A stretch of DNA of 47,672 bases from Myxococcales bacterium. GTDB lineage: Bacteria > Myxococcota_A > Polyangia > Fen-1088. The notes beneath the pieces are model-generated. The model saw only the letters and a list, made by a program, of their open reading frames with translations, did no database searches and was not told the DNA's origin. Where the stretch lies: assembly GCA_003158455.1 (NCBI GenBank), contig PMJO01000001.1, forward strand, positions 1 through 47,672, read 5' to 3'. Shown piece by piece: positions 36,362 through 44,943 of the stretch (positions within the stretch are counted from its first letter, which is position 1; every line of letters starts with the position of its first letter). The translations under genes and the position numbers were made by a program.

Positions 36362-36766
36362 ATGTCGTGTCCCACCGCCGTACACCACATCGCCATCAAG
36401 GTCCGGGATCTGGAGCGCGCCGAGCGCTTTTTTGTGCAGACCCTGGGCCTTGGGGTCCTGCGGCGCTGGCCTGCGCTAGATGGCCCGGGCGAGCGCTCAC
36501 TCTGGCTCGACTTGGGAGCGGGCGCGTTCCTGGCGCTGGAGCGGGCCTGCAGCGAGGGCGAGCCGCTGGCCGCGGGCGGGCCGGGCCTGCATCTGCTGGC
36601 GCTGCGCATCGAGCGCGCCGAGCGCCAGGCGTGGATCGATCGACTGGCGAATGCCGGCGTGCCCCTGTGCGGCCAGACGGCCTTCACTCTCTATTGTAGG
36701 GATCCCGAGGGCAACCGCATCGGCCTCTCACACTGGCCGGATCCCGTGCAGCATGAAGCGGAGTAG
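36362..36766 (+). CDS. VOC superfamily (glyoxalase/dioxygenase-like) protein
   Basis: 134 residues from ATG 36362; an upstream frame to 36227 overlaps the GH5 gene. The two beta-alpha-beta-beta-beta halves of a VOC module are visible: AVHHIAIKVRDLERAERFFVQTLGLGVLRR first, and LHLLALRIERAERQAWIDRLANAGV...FTLYCRDPEGNRIGLSHW second. A His near the N terminus (HHIAIKV) and a Glu in DPEGNRIGL are positioned as metal ligands. VOC enzymes include glyoxalase I, fosfomycin resistance proteins and extradiol dioxygenases; nothing selects among them. The Lrp-like gene follows after 9 bases. Confidence 0.85.
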   Translation: MSCPTAVHHIAIKVRDLERAERFFVQTLGLGVLRRWPALDGPGERSLWLDLGAGAFLALERACSEGEPLAAGGPGLHLLALRIERAERQAWIDRLANAGVPLCGQTAFTLYCRDPEGNRIGLSHWPDPVQHEAE

Positions 36767-36775
36767 ACTCGGCTC

Positions 36776-37027
36776 ATGCGAGCTGTGTTTGTGATGCTGA
36801 AGACTGATCCGGGCCACGTGACCGAGGTGGCCAACTGCATCGCCGAGATCGAAAGTTTCTCGGAAGCCTACAGCATCAGCGGGCAATACGACCTGCTGGT
36901 CAAGCTGTACGTGGACGACGTGGATGGCGTGGGTCGGCTCATCGAGCGGCAGATCCACCCCATCCCGCACATCCGCGAAACCTACACACTGCTGACCTTC
37001 GAGGCCTTCGGGGCATCGGGCGGGTAG
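36776..37027 (+). CDS. Stand-alone Lrp/AsnC ligand-binding (RAM) domain protein
   Basis: 83 residues. RAVFVMLKTDPGHVTEVANCIAEIESFSEAYSISGQYDLLVKLYVDDVDGVGRLI...ETYTLLTFEAF matches the alpha/beta ligand-binding domain of Lrp/AsnC regulators, with the GQYDLLV strand at its core. The DNA-binding helix-turn-helix domain is absent. Such single-domain proteins form oligomers that bind amino acids or modulate full-length regulators. It lies 9 bases downstream of the VOC gene, so co-transcription is likely. Confidence 0.87.
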   Translation: MRAVFVMLKTDPGHVTEVANCIAEIESFSEAYSISGQYDLLVKLYVDDVDGVGRLIERQIHPIPHIRETYTLLTFEAFGASGG

Positions 37028-37122
37028 GTGTAGAAAATGCAATGCGGGCTGCTATCTTCGACCAATAAAGGAGTGCGGATGTCTGATTTTGCACGCTGGC
37101 CAGGCAGGAGGACGACACCATA

Positions 37123-37431
37123 GTGTCCAGACAGATAGCCCTTCTCGCGACCTTGCTAGCGCTCGGCGGCTGTGCTCCCCAGCTTGACGCGGACCATCCC
37201 GGCTACGGCAAGCAACCCGATTGCTGGACCTCCGGCTGCCACGACCGCAGTCACACCATGCGGCCGACCGACTGGCCATACCAGTGTGCTGGCTGCCACG
37301 GCAGCAACGGCGCCCCCGCCAGCCACGTCCCGGACTCGGCCGACCCCTGTTCGCCCTGTCACGGTGAGAAGCACGGCGGACCGTCAGCCGGGTTCTTCGA
37401 CCCGACCGCCTGCAACACCTGTCACCGCTGA
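37123..37431 (+). CDS. Small multiheme c-type cytochrome lipoprotein
   Basis: 102 residues with a GTG start and AGGAGG ~11 bases upstream. The signal peptide QIALLATLLALGGC gives lipidated Cys17. Four heme-binding motifs follow: one CX4CH (Cys34-His40, CWTSGCH) and three CxxCH (Cys55-His59, Cys76-His80, Cys97-His101). Extra His residues (44, 68, 84) could be distal ligands. It should be a periplasmic or outer-membrane tetraheme electron carrier that needs the cytochrome c maturation machinery. No oxidoreductase gene lies beside it. It converges with rnhA 32 bases away. Confidence 0.8.
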   Translation: MSRQIALLATLLALGGCAPQLDADHPGYGKQPDCWTSGCHDRSHTMRPTDWPYQCAGCHGSNGAPASHVPDSADPCSPCHGEKHGGPSAGFFDPTACNTCHR

Positions 37432-37463
37432 GACAGCAGGCGCGCACGCCCCGCGGCAAGAGC

Positions 37464-38180
37464 TCATACGTCGTGTCTCGACGCGATCGCCTGGCGGGCG
37501 AGCTGATCACAGCGCTCGTTGTTGTCCACGCCGGCGTGGCCAGCCACCTTGACCAGTTTCACGCGGGAAAAAGTTGCCAGTTGTTCACGAAGGCTGGCGA
37601 CCAGTTCTTGGTTGGCCTTGGCTTTCCAGCCCTTGCCGAGCAGGCCCAGGGCGTAGCTGGAATCGCTGTAGATGCGGATGGGCCGAGTCCGATCAGGCGC
37701 AAGTTCGGCGGCCAAGGCGAGCCCCCGGGCAATGGCCGTCAGCTCGGCAATGTTGTTGGTGCCCACGCCCAGGTATTCACCGCGTTCCGCGTGTTCGCGA
37801 TCGGCGACCACCACAATGCCGATGCCCATGGGGCCGGGGTTGCCGGAGCAAGCCCCGTCGGTCCACACGTGGATCGTGCCAGGAGCATGGTCGGCGATCC
37901 CGGATGCGGTGCGCCCCCTGGGACGCGCACCCGGTGCGGACGCGGCCCGGGGTGCGCGCGGCGGGCGGGGCTGGGCCGTCGGCACGGGCTGGCTTCCGGG
38001 CTCGCTCCCGTTCTCGGCCAGTGGCGCCAGGTTGCTGGGCGAAGGCCGGTAGCTCTTGGCATCTTCCTGGCGGTACTTCATCTCGGCCCGGCCTTCGCTG
38101 TCTAGAACCGGCCGGCTGTGGGCGCCCATCCGCACCCAGACCGGCTCGCCCTTGAAGCTCATGCGTGACCAAGACATCAT
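37464..38180 (-). CDS. rnhA: Ribonuclease HI with N-terminal extension
   Basis: 238 residues. The RNase H domain (~102-238) carries all four acidic catalytic residues: Asp108 (WTDGACSGNPGPMG), Glu146 (NNIAELTAI), Asp173 (IYSDSSYAL) and Asp225 (NNERCDQLA), plus His215. It degrades the RNA strand of RNA-DNA hybrids. The first ~100 residues are an extra segment: a short N-terminal block (MSFKGEPVWVRMGAHSRPVL, KYRQEDAKSYRP) and a Pro/Ala/Arg-rich linker. It does not look like the known hybrid-binding domain. The start could also be the second or third Met (38177, 38162). Confidence 0.9.
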   Translation of the reverse strand: MMSWSRMSFKGEPVWVRMGAHSRPVLDSEGRAEMKYRQEDAKSYRPSPSNLAPLAENGSEPGSQPVPTAQPRPPRAPRAASAPGARPRGRTASGIADHAPGTIHVWTDGACSGNPGPMGIGIVVVADREHAERGEYLGVGTNNIAELTAIARGLALAAELAPDRTRPIRIYSDSSYALGLLGKGWKAKANQELVASLREQLATFSRVKLVKVAGHAGVDNNERCDQLARQAIASRHDV

Positions 38181-38299
38181 GGGCGCCCACTATGGCTGGA
38201 TTCGCCTGCGAGTTTCCACAGCTTCTTGAGCGGCCCCGAAGGCTCTCCGCGTCGTCCACTCGTTCGCGCCTTGGCCAGAAAAACAGGTAACCTCCCGCC

Positions 38300-39814
38300 G
38301 TGACCGAAGCAGACAAGACCACACAGCCCGACCGGGCCGTCGAGGTGGGCCACGGCGTCCTGTTCATCGGGTTCGCCAAGGCCTCATTCATGGTGTTCGG
38401 GGCCTTGCAGAAGTTCCTGCTCGCCCGCGTGGTGGACCTGGCCGAATACGGCGCCTTCTCGGTGGTGAACAATGCCATCTCCATTGTGAACAACACCATC
38501 GTGCAGGGGACCATCCAGTCGGTGTCCAAATTCACCGCTGAGGACGACGCGCGAGCGGGCGCGGTCCAGCGCGCGGGCTTGAAGCTGCAAAGCGTCCTGG
38601 GTGTGGCGGTGGCCGTGGCCTTCTTCCTGGCTGCACCTCTGGTGGCCGGGTTCGTGAATGCGCCGGAGCACACCTCGCTCTTCCGGCTGGCCGCGGCTAT
38701 CCCGCTAATCTACGCCTTCTACACAGTTTTCGTGGGCACAGCCAACGGGCAGCGCCGCTTTCATGTGCAGGCGAGTTTTGACGTCGGCTTTTCCATCACC
38801 AAGACGGCCCTGCTGCTGGCGGGCGCGGCGCTCGGGCACATGGCAGGGCATTCGGTGGCCGGGGCGTTCGCCGGTTTTATTGCCGCAGCCGTCGTCATCA
38901 TGCTGGTGGCGGGCCACAAGATGTGGCTCGACCCAGGGCAAGGCCGCTTCTCGCCCGCGCGCCTGCTGGTGTTCATGGGAGGCGCGGTGACCTACACTGG
39001 GCTCATCAATCTGGCGTTGAGCTACGACTCCCTCCTGTTGCGGCGCTTTGCCGGGGCGGCGCTGATGGGGCAGGGGAGCAAGGCCGACGCGCTGGTGGGC
39101 GTGTACGAGGCAGTTCGCAGCCTGGCGCTGCTTCCCTACCAGGCCCTCCTGGTGGTGACCTTTGTGATCTTTCCGCTGGTTTCGCGTTCCACCTTTGCCG
39201 AGGATCGCGACGCGACCCGGGCCTACGTGCGGCAGACTCTCCGCTACGCGCTCATCTTCGGCGCGGCCATGGCGGTGGTGCTGGGCGCGCGCCCCGCAAC
39301 CTTGCTGAGGATCTTCTATCCAGCCGGCTACGGCGCCGGCGCCGCCGCCCTTCCGATCTTGGCGGCTGGCGTGGTCGCGCTGGCCCTGCTCTCGATTGCG
39401 GGATCGATTGTGACGGCATCCGGGCGGCCCTACGTCGCCGTGGCGCTGGTAGCGGTGACCCTAGCTGCGGGCACCACCCTGGCCTTCACCCTGGTTCCGC
39501 GCGCCACCGCAGGACCGGCCATGCTGGTTGCGGCCGCCGCGTCGACCGCGGCCGGTATGCTGGTCGGCTTCCTGGCGGCTCTTGGGTATCTATGGCGTCG
39601 CTTTGGGGCCGGGCTGCCCCCGCTATCGGTCTTGCGCGTGTTGGTTGCGACGGCGCTTGCTGTAGGCGCGGCCCGCCTTGTGCCCGGCTCGGGCATTGTG
39701 GCGGGCGTGGCGGCCATGGCGCTGGCCGGGCTGGTGTTCGCGGTGGCGCTGCTGGGGGCGCGCGAATTCGGCGCCACGGATCGCGAGAAGTTCCTCAAGA
39801 TCCTGCATCGGTAG
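38300..39814 (+). CDS. Polysaccharide/oligosaccharide flippase (MOP superfamily, Wzx-like)
   Basis: 504 residues with a GTG start. About 12-14 hydrophobic helices alternate with short loops. The N terminus GVLFIGFAKASFMVFGALQKFLLARVVDLAEYGAFSVVNNAISIVNNTI matches the first two helices of polysaccharide export flippases, and later segments (FVIFPLVSRSTFAEDRDATRAYVRQTLRYALIFGAAM) match the second half. Such proteins move lipid-linked sugars across the inner membrane for exopolysaccharide, O-antigen or peptidoglycan assembly. There are no glycosyltransferase genes beside it, so the cargo is unknown. A perfect hairpin starts at its stop codon. Confidence 0.82.
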   Translation: MTEADKTTQPDRAVEVGHGVLFIGFAKASFMVFGALQKFLLARVVDLAEYGAFSVVNNAISIVNNTIVQGTIQSVSKFTAEDDARAGAVQRAGLKLQSVLGVAVAVAFFLAAPLVAGFVNAPEHTSLFRLAAAIPLIYAFYTVFVGTANGQRRFHVQASFDVGFSITKTALLLAGAALGHMAGHSVAGAFAGFIAAAVVIMLVAGHKMWLDPGQGRFSPARLLVFMGGAVTYTGLINLALSYDSLLLRRFAGAALMGQGSKADALVGVYEAVRSLALLPYQALLVVTFVIFPLVSRSTFAEDRDATRAYVRQTLRYALIFGAAMAVVLGARPATLLRIFYPAGYGAGAAALPILAAGVVALALLSIAGSIVTASGRPYVAVALVAVTLAAGTTLAFTLVPRATAGPAMLVAAAASTAAGMLVGFLAALGYLWRRFGAGLPPLSVLRVLVATALAVGAARLVPGSGIVAGVAAMALAGLVFAVALLGAREFGATDREKFLKILHR

Positions 39815-39834
39815 GGGCGACCTGCGGTCGCCCC
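39814..39834. terminator. Perfect hairpin between convergent genes
   Basis: GGGGCGACC (39814-39822), loop TGC, GGTCGCCCC (39826-39834). It is a 9-bp GC-only-but-two stem that begins at the last base of the flippase stop codon and lies before the convergent PilZ gene's stop. It lacks a T-run. It may end both transcripts or be a small dispersed repeat. Confidence 0.6.
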
Positions 39835-39839
39835 AGGTG

Positions 39840-40262
39840 TCAATCCTCGTGCTTGCCGCCCATGTCGTGCAGCCGCGCGTAGATGCGCGGACCCAGGCTG
39901 GACACCATCAGCTTTTCCACCTCACGTTCGACCTGCTCCTGTTGATCGGCGTCCTTGTAGATGAAACGGATGCCCATGCCGGGCGTGCTGACCTCGCTGC
40001 CGGCTTCATCCTGGCGCGTCTCGCCCTCGTGCAAAACCCAGCGCACTTCGCCCAGCAGGACCATGGGCGCGTCCGAGTGGGGCACGAGCAGCTTGAACAG
40101 GAACTGCGTCCCCACCTCGAGCGGTTTCTTGGTCTGGATGAAGGTGCCACCCTTGGAGATGTTCTTCGTGTAGTCGTAGAAGAACCGGTTGAGGCGCTGG
40201 TACTCAACCCTGAGCTCGATAGGGGCCCGTTCCTCCTGGCGGCGCTCGTGAGGCTGCGACAT
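39840..40262 (-). CDS. PilZ domain protein (myxobacterial TIGR02266-like)
   Basis: 140 residues from ATG 40262; a longer frame to 40289 overlaps the divergent gene. The c-di-GMP-binding pattern is complete: RxxxR (Arg8-Arg12 in ERRQEERAP) and NxSxxG (Asn34-Gly39 in NISKGG). These are followed by the PilZ barrel strands FIQTKKPLEVGTQFLFKLLVP and LLGEVRWVLH...PGMGIRFIY. An acidic/amphipathic C-terminal helix completes it. The length and layout match a paralogous PilZ group common in Myxococcales. It probably acts as a c-di-GMP-responsive adaptor, and the partner is unknown. It is divergent from the peptidase gene, 14 bases apart. Confidence 0.87.
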   Translation of the reverse strand: MSQPHERRQEERAPIELRVEYQRLNRFFYDYTKNISKGGTFIQTKKPLEVGTQFLFKLLVPHSDAPMVLLGEVRWVLHEGETRQDEAGSEVSTPGMGIRFIYKDADQQEQVEREVEKLMVSSLGPRIYARLHDMGGKHED

Positions 40263-40276
40263 CCTGTCTCTCAACC

Positions 40277-42658
40277 GTGATCGTCGCACGCCCCGCCGCC
40301 TGGATCAATCACCGTTTCGGCCTGCGCCCCTTGTTCTGGGGTGGCGGGCTGGCGTTGGCTGCGCTGGCACTCGACTTCGTGCCGCTCTTCGACCTGCTCG
40401 GGTTCGATCTATCCTTCGCTGTCGGTCTCGGCGCTGCCTTTGCCGCGGCCGACGTGGGCCACGGCGCCGTGACCGCGGCTCGACGCGCGCACCGCGAGGT
40501 GTCGCTACTCGCGCTGGTGTTCTCTGCTTCGGTGGCTGGGCTGGCGCTGCTGGCGGCGCCCCTGCTGCTGTCGCTGGCGAACGCCTGGCGCGTGCGCAAC
40601 TGCAATCTGCCCGTCGGTCTGGCCTTCTTTGCCCTTCTGCCGGTGGCCAGCGTCCTGGTCGCCGCGCCCGCGGGCGTGCTGGCAGGCTTGCTAGTGCGCG
40701 GGCCGCGCCTCGGGCGCGTAGTCGCCTTCATCGTGCCGGCGGTATCAATCATGTGGGCGTTGCTGCGCCTCTACCTGGACCCGCCGGTGTTTGCCCTGGA
40801 CCCCTTTGGCGGCTACTTCCCTGGCCCGATCTACGACGAGGGCCTACGCCCATCGACGCGCCTTGTGTGGTTCCGCCTGGCCAATCTGACCTGGATCGCC
40901 ACGGCGGTGGCGCTGGCCGGTTGCCTCAGTCGCAGTGGGCAGCCCGGCCAAGCGGGCCCGCCGAAGCTTGCCTGGCGCTCTTTCCCGTCGCGGCTGGCGC
41001 TGGCCAGGTGGCTTGGCGCGACCCTGGTCTTGCTTGCGGGCTCGGCGCTCTGGTTCGGGTTTCGCGCCGAGCTTGGCTTTCACCTGACAAAGGATGACCT
41101 GGTCCGCGTGTTGTCGCGGCGGACGCAGAGCGAACACTTCGTGATGTGGAGCGAGCCCACGGGGGACACACCTGCCGAGATTGCGCTCGTGCACCGGGAT
41201 CTGGAGTTCCGCTACCACCAGTTGCGCGAAATCCTCGGCAGTGAACCACGCCTTCCGATCACCGTGTATCGGTTTCCCTCCGCTCAGGCAAAGAAGGAGC
41301 TGGTGGGCGCCGGCGCCACGCTTTTCGCGAAGCCTTGGATGCGCGAAATCTACGTACAGGCCGAGCGTTTCCCGGCACCTCGGCTGCGCCATGAACTGGC
41401 CCACGTCTTTGCCGGCGGGTTTGGCGATTCGGTCTTCGGCGTGTCGTTGAGCTGGCGCCTGTGGGGGCCGCTGCCGGTTCCGCACCTCGGCACCGGCCTG
41501 ATCGAGGGTGTGGCCGAGGCGGCGGACTTTGGCGATCCCGACGGGCGCGCGACCTTGCACCAGCAGGCGCGGGCCATGATCGCACTCGGCCAGGCGCCGT
41601 CCCTGGCGCGGGTCATGGGCGCCGGCTTCAGCGTCGAGTCTGGTGCGCGCGCCTATGTCCTGGCGGGCTCGTTCTGTCGCTTTCTGCTCGATCGCTTCGG
41701 GGCGGACAAGCTGCGCGCGGCTTACCGCTCGGCCGGCAATTTCCTGGCGGTATACGGCTTGCCGCTCGCCGAGCTGGAGAAGACTTGGCGAGTTTTTCTG
41801 GAAACCCAGCCCCTGGACGGGCGGGACGAGGCACGCGCCAAGGAGCGTTTCCGCAAGCCGGCCATCTTCCGCAAGGTCTGTGCGCGCGAGCTGGCCGAAC
41901 GCGAGGCTGAGGCGCGAGGGCGAATGGGCTCCATGCCTGACGCGGCGGTGAGCCTGCTGGACAGCGTCTGTCGAGATGATCCGGACGAGCCGACTTATCG
42001 GCTAGATCTGGCCGAGGCGCTGGCCGCAGCCGGCGCCAATGACAGGGCCTTGGCCTTGGCCAGACCGATGATCGACGACGAGGCCCTGACCTGGCCCCTG
42101 CGCAGCCGAGCCGCCAGCCTGATCGGGGCGATCGAGTTTCACGCCGGCGACCTCGGCGCAGCGGCGGCAGCGGCGGAGCGCAGCCTGGCGCTTGCCACCG
42201 ACGAGAACGAGATGCGCACGGCCTGGGCTAAGCGGCGCGCCCTGTCCGACGATGACGCTCGCCGGACCCTGGGCCGCGTGCTCTTTGGCGATGGCCCTGC
42301 GCGCGCACCCGACCCCGCTTTGGTGGCCTTTCTGGTGGGCGAGTTTGCCCGCCTCCACCCCGAAGAGGCGCTGGGGCCCTATCTCGTGGGACGCCAGCTA
42401 GCCGGGCGGGATCCCCACTTGGCGCTCGCTCCCCTGGCCCAGGCCTGCCCGCTGGACGGGGTGGGAATGGCCGTGGTTCTTGAGCCGCCTTTCTTCAAGG
42501 AATGCCAAAGGCTCTACGGCGAGGCGGCGTTTCTGGCCGGCGATCTGCCGCTTGCTCGCCGGGTCTACCAAGCCCTGCGGGATCGGGCGACGCTCGAAAC
42601 CGATCGACTGCGCGCGATTGACTTCCTGGAACGCATCGCCTGGCAATCAAGCCAATAG
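40277..42658 (+). CDS. Membrane-anchored gluzincin-like metallopeptidase with helical repeat tail
   Basis: 793 residues with a GTG start. The N-terminal ~260 residues hold about six TM helices (LFWGGGLALAALALDFV; LALVFSASVAGLALLAAPLLLSLA; LVAAPAGVLAGLLV; VVAFIVPAVSIMWALL and others). A zinc peptidase domain follows: LRHELAHVFAGG gives the HExxH (His372, Glu373, His376), and GLIEGVAEAADF supplies a likely third ligand Glu410, the Peptidase-MA arrangement. The C-terminal ~270 residues form TPR-like helix pairs (AVSLLDSVCRDDPDEPTYRLDLAEALAAAG, LVAFLVGEFARLHPEEALGPYL). The active site faces the periplasm or cytoplasm depending on topology. Substrate unknown. The GHKL ATPase gene follows 39 bases later. 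Confidence 0.72.
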   Translation: MIVARPAAWINHRFGLRPLFWGGGLALAALALDFVPLFDLLGFDLSFAVGLGAAFAAADVGHGAVTAARRAHREVSLLALVFSASVAGLALLAAPLLLSLANAWRVRNCNLPVGLAFFALLPVASVLVAAPAGVLAGLLVRGPRLGRVVAFIVPAVSIMWALLRLYLDPPVFALDPFGGYFPGPIYDEGLRPSTRLVWFRLANLTWIATAVALAGCLSRSGQPGQAGPPKLAWRSFPSRLALARWLGATLVLLAGSALWFGFRAELGFHLTKDDLVRVLSRRTQSEHFVMWSEPTGDTPAEIALVHRDLEFRYHQLREILGSEPRLPITVYRFPSAQAKKELVGAGATLFAKPWMREIYVQAERFPAPRLRHELAHVFAGGFGDSVFGVSLSWRLWGPLPVPHLGTGLIEGVAEAADFGDPDGRATLHQQARAMIALGQAPSLARVMGAGFSVESGARAYVLAGSFCRFLLDRFGADKLRAAYRSAGNFLAVYGLPLAELEKTWRVFLETQPLDGRDEARAKERFRKPAIFRKVCARELAEREAEARGRMGSMPDAAVSLLDSVCRDDPDEPTYRLDLAEALAAAGANDRALALARPMIDDEALTWPLRSRAASLIGAIEFHAGDLGAAAAAAERSLALATDENEMRTAWAKRRALSDDDARRTLGRVLFGDGPARAPDPALVAFLVGEFARLHPEEALGPYLVGRQLAGRDPHLALAPLAQACPLDGVGMAVVLEPPFFKECQRLYGEAAFLAGDLPLARRVYQALRDRATLETDRLRAIDFLERIAWQSSQ

Positions 42659-42697
42659 CTTCTTTCCTGTCGCAAGGTCGCGCTGGCCTCGGCTACC

Positions 42698-44539
42698 ATG
42701 TCACCCATGCGTGCCCACGCTTCTCACAGTGTCAAGCTCAAGCCGGCGGATCCCTTTGACCTGATCCGCTGGCTGGCGCGCAGCCAGAGCGATCCGCGCA
42801 AAGCGGTGGCCGAGTTGGTGCAGAACTCCATTGATGCCCACGCGCGCGGGGTACGCATCGAGCGCCGACGCGTGCGCCATACGCCTGCGCTCACCATCCG
42901 AGACGACGGCGAGGGCGTGCTTCCCGAGCTGGGTCGGGAGGAGGCCCTGAGCGCGCTGGTTACCGAGATCGGGCACTCACGCAAGCGCGGGCTGTCGCCG
43001 CGTGAACGCCACGACCAAGTGGTTGCGGGCAAGTACGGCATCGGTCTTCTGGGTTTTTGGTCGGTGGGCCGGCGCATGGACATTCGCACGCGCGTGCGTG
43101 GGTCCGAGGTATGGCTGCTGCACTTGGTGGAGGATCAGGAAAGGGCCGAGATCCTGCGTGACCGCATGCCGCTCGAGAGCGACGAGACTTTCACCGAGGT
43201 CATCGTTTCCGAGCTGCACGACTCGGCCCTACGCATGTTGGGGGCACGCCGGCTGACGGAGTATTTGGCTGCGGAGCTGCGGGGCGCGATCCTGGCCAGC
43301 GGAGTGTCCATCGAGATCTTCGATGGCATGGCGCGCGGGCTGGGGCCGCGGCGCTTCGCGGTGGTGCCCCGGCGTTTCACCGGCGAGCCTCTTGCCCTGC
43401 CGCCCGAGATCCCAGTCGACGGGAATGCCCCGATTCGGCTCGAACTCTATCTGTCTCGCGGCCTCGAACGCCCGGCGCTTGAAGTAAGCTGTGCCGGGAC
43501 CCTGGTGGCGGACGACGTGGGTGAGCTGCGCAACTTGGGCCTGGACCGGCTACCCTGGATCGGGCGCGAGCTGGCCGGGTTGATCGATTTTCCCGGTTTC
43601 ACCGTGCCCCCGGGCACGCGCAGGGGCGTGGCGCCCGACGCGGCGGCCGAGGCCTTCGTGCAGGCGCTGGACGGGGTCGTGCCCCTGGTGGAGGCGGAAC
43701 TCAAGCGTCTGGATCGTGAGCGGGGAGCCGCGGCCAGCCGGCAGGTGGTGCAGGACTTGCGACGCGCACTCAAGGGACTGCGCAACCGACTGCCGCAGTA
43801 CGAGCTGCCCGCCGTGGCGAGCAGTGAGGCCGAGATGCGGGATGCTGGCGAGGCCGGGATCGCGCCCAGCGGCGCCGAGGTGGACGCAGGCGATGGCACG
43901 GGCGAAAGCCACGACGAGGCCCCGCCGGCCCGCGATCGCACCTTGGATCTCTTTCCGCCCGGACCTCTCTTCGCCATAAAGATTTCGCCGCCCGAGATCG
44001 CGCTGGCACCTGGCCGCGAGCGGCGCGTGCTGGGCGTGGGCGTGGACGAGTCAGGCCGGCGTGTGCTGGGCGAGGTGGACATGGTTTGGAGCACCGCCTC
44101 GCCTGTGCTGTCCATCGCGGGCGAGGGCCGGCGTCCGGCGGTGCTGGCCTCGGCCGATGCGCGACCAGGCAGCCGCTATACCCTGGTCGCCGAGGGCCGG
44201 CAGGGCGAGCGCACAGCGCGGGGTGAGGCCGCCGTGGTCGTCATCGAGGCCGAAGAGCCCGGTGCCGGTCTCGGCTTTGGCATTCCGGAGCCCGAGCTGG
44301 TGGACGACGCCGGCGCGACTTGGCGCAGCCGCTTCGATGGCCGGCGCTGGCAGGTCAATGCCAGTCACGACGACTATGTTGCCTTGCACGCAGAGGCGAA
44401 GGCGCGGCTTCGCTACCTATTGGCTCTGCTGGCCAAGGAGATCGCTCAGCGCACCCACGGCGTCCCCGGCAGCGAGGCAGCTTTGGAGAGCCTGGTCGAG
44501 ATCCTCGCCCACGCCGAGCGCAACCTGCGCGGCGGGTAA
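42698..44539 (+). CDS. GHKL (Hsp90/MORC-like) ATPase-domain protein
   Basis: 613 residues. The N-terminal ATPase domain shows the Bergerat-fold motifs: N-box DPRKAVAELVQNSIDAHA (Glu39, Asn43), G1 IRDDGEGV (Asp70, Gly71) and G2 GKYGIGLLGFWSVG (111-124). The wording is closest to MORC/Hsp90/MutL-type domains rather than histidine kinases: there is no H-box. A second domain (~190-330) resembles a transducer, then come a charged linker (~390-425), a beta-rich domain (~430-530) and a C-terminal helix pair (LHAEAKARLRYLLALLAKEIAQ). It probably dimerises on ATP binding. A start at the second Met (42707) is possible. Role unknown; it follows the membrane peptidase gene on the same strand. Confidence 0.78.
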   Translation: MSPMRAHASHSVKLKPADPFDLIRWLARSQSDPRKAVAELVQNSIDAHARGVRIERRRVRHTPALTIRDDGEGVLPELGREEALSALVTEIGHSRKRGLSPRERHDQVVAGKYGIGLLGFWSVGRRMDIRTRVRGSEVWLLHLVEDQERAEILRDRMPLESDETFTEVIVSELHDSALRMLGARRLTEYLAAELRGAILASGVSIEIFDGMARGLGPRRFAVVPRRFTGEPLALPPEIPVDGNAPIRLELYLSRGLERPALEVSCAGTLVADDVGELRNLGLDRLPWIGRELAGLIDFPGFTVPPGTRRGVAPDAAAEAFVQALDGVVPLVEAELKRLDRERGAAASRQVVQDLRRALKGLRNRLPQYELPAVASSEAEMRDAGEAGIAPSGAEVDAGDGTGESHDEAPPARDRTLDLFPPGPLFAIKISPPEIALAPGRERRVLGVGVDESGRRVLGEVDMVWSTASPVLSIAGEGRRPAVLASADARPGSRYTLVAEGRQGERTARGEAAVVVIEAEEPGAGLGFGIPEPELVDDAGATWRSRFDGRRWQVNASHDDYVALHAEAKARLRYLLALLAKEIAQRTHGVPGSEAALESLVEILAHAERNLRGG

Positions 44540-44554
44540 TCCGACGACAGCAGC

Positions 44555-44692
44555 CGGCGGTGCAAAACAGCTATGCATGCTACCATTCATGTGCAGCTCC
44601 GCGAGGACGAGGTTGGCAGGACGAACCTGTTCAAGTACATCCTCAGACCGCCCATCGCCCAGGAGCACGTCAGCATGACCGACGCACCAAAC
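44555..44692 (+). pseudogene. Remnant of an IS91-like (Y2) transposase
   Basis: One frame reads HATIHVQLREDEVGRTNLFKYILRPPIAQEHVS (given here in overlapping parts: HATIHVQLRED, GRTNLFKYILRPPIAQEHVS). The LFKYILRPPIAQEHVS block resembles the conserved LCRYxxRPPLAxERL segment of IS91/IS801-type transposases. The HUH and tyrosine motifs, the rest of the gene and the element ends are missing. The fragment cannot be functional. Recognition rests on one conserved block. Confidence 0.5.
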
Positions 44693-44700
44693 AGGCCCAG

Positions 44701-44943
44701 AGGCCCTTTGTTTCGGTTACGGCCCCCAACATTGAGCGCGGCGAAGACGCCATTGCTCGCTGGCGCGATCGAAACGTTTTCTCCATCCCGGCCTGCCAGA
44801 GCTGTCCTGTGGCCTCCGTGTGTGGCGGCGGCTGCGGCGCCGTGGCCGCGAACCGCACCGGCACCGTGGCAGCGCCGGACTGCCGGCCAGTTCGGGAACT
44901 GCTGGGGCTCGGCGCTCGCTACTATCGTCTGGGCGACGACTGA
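44701..44943 (+). pseudogene. Remnant of a radical SAM protein (SPASM domain only)
   Basis: The frame reads SVTAPNIERGEDAIARWRDR, then FSIPACQSCPVASVCGGGCG...PDCRPVRELLGLGARYY and ends at a TGA (44941-44943). The CxxCxxxxxCxxxC...C pattern is that of SPASM auxiliary Fe-S domains at the C terminus of peptide-modifying radical SAM enzymes. No radical SAM core (CxxxCxxC) or start lies upstream; the transposase-like fragment is directly before it in a different frame. This 44540-44955 stretch holds no other gene. Confidence 0.65.
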
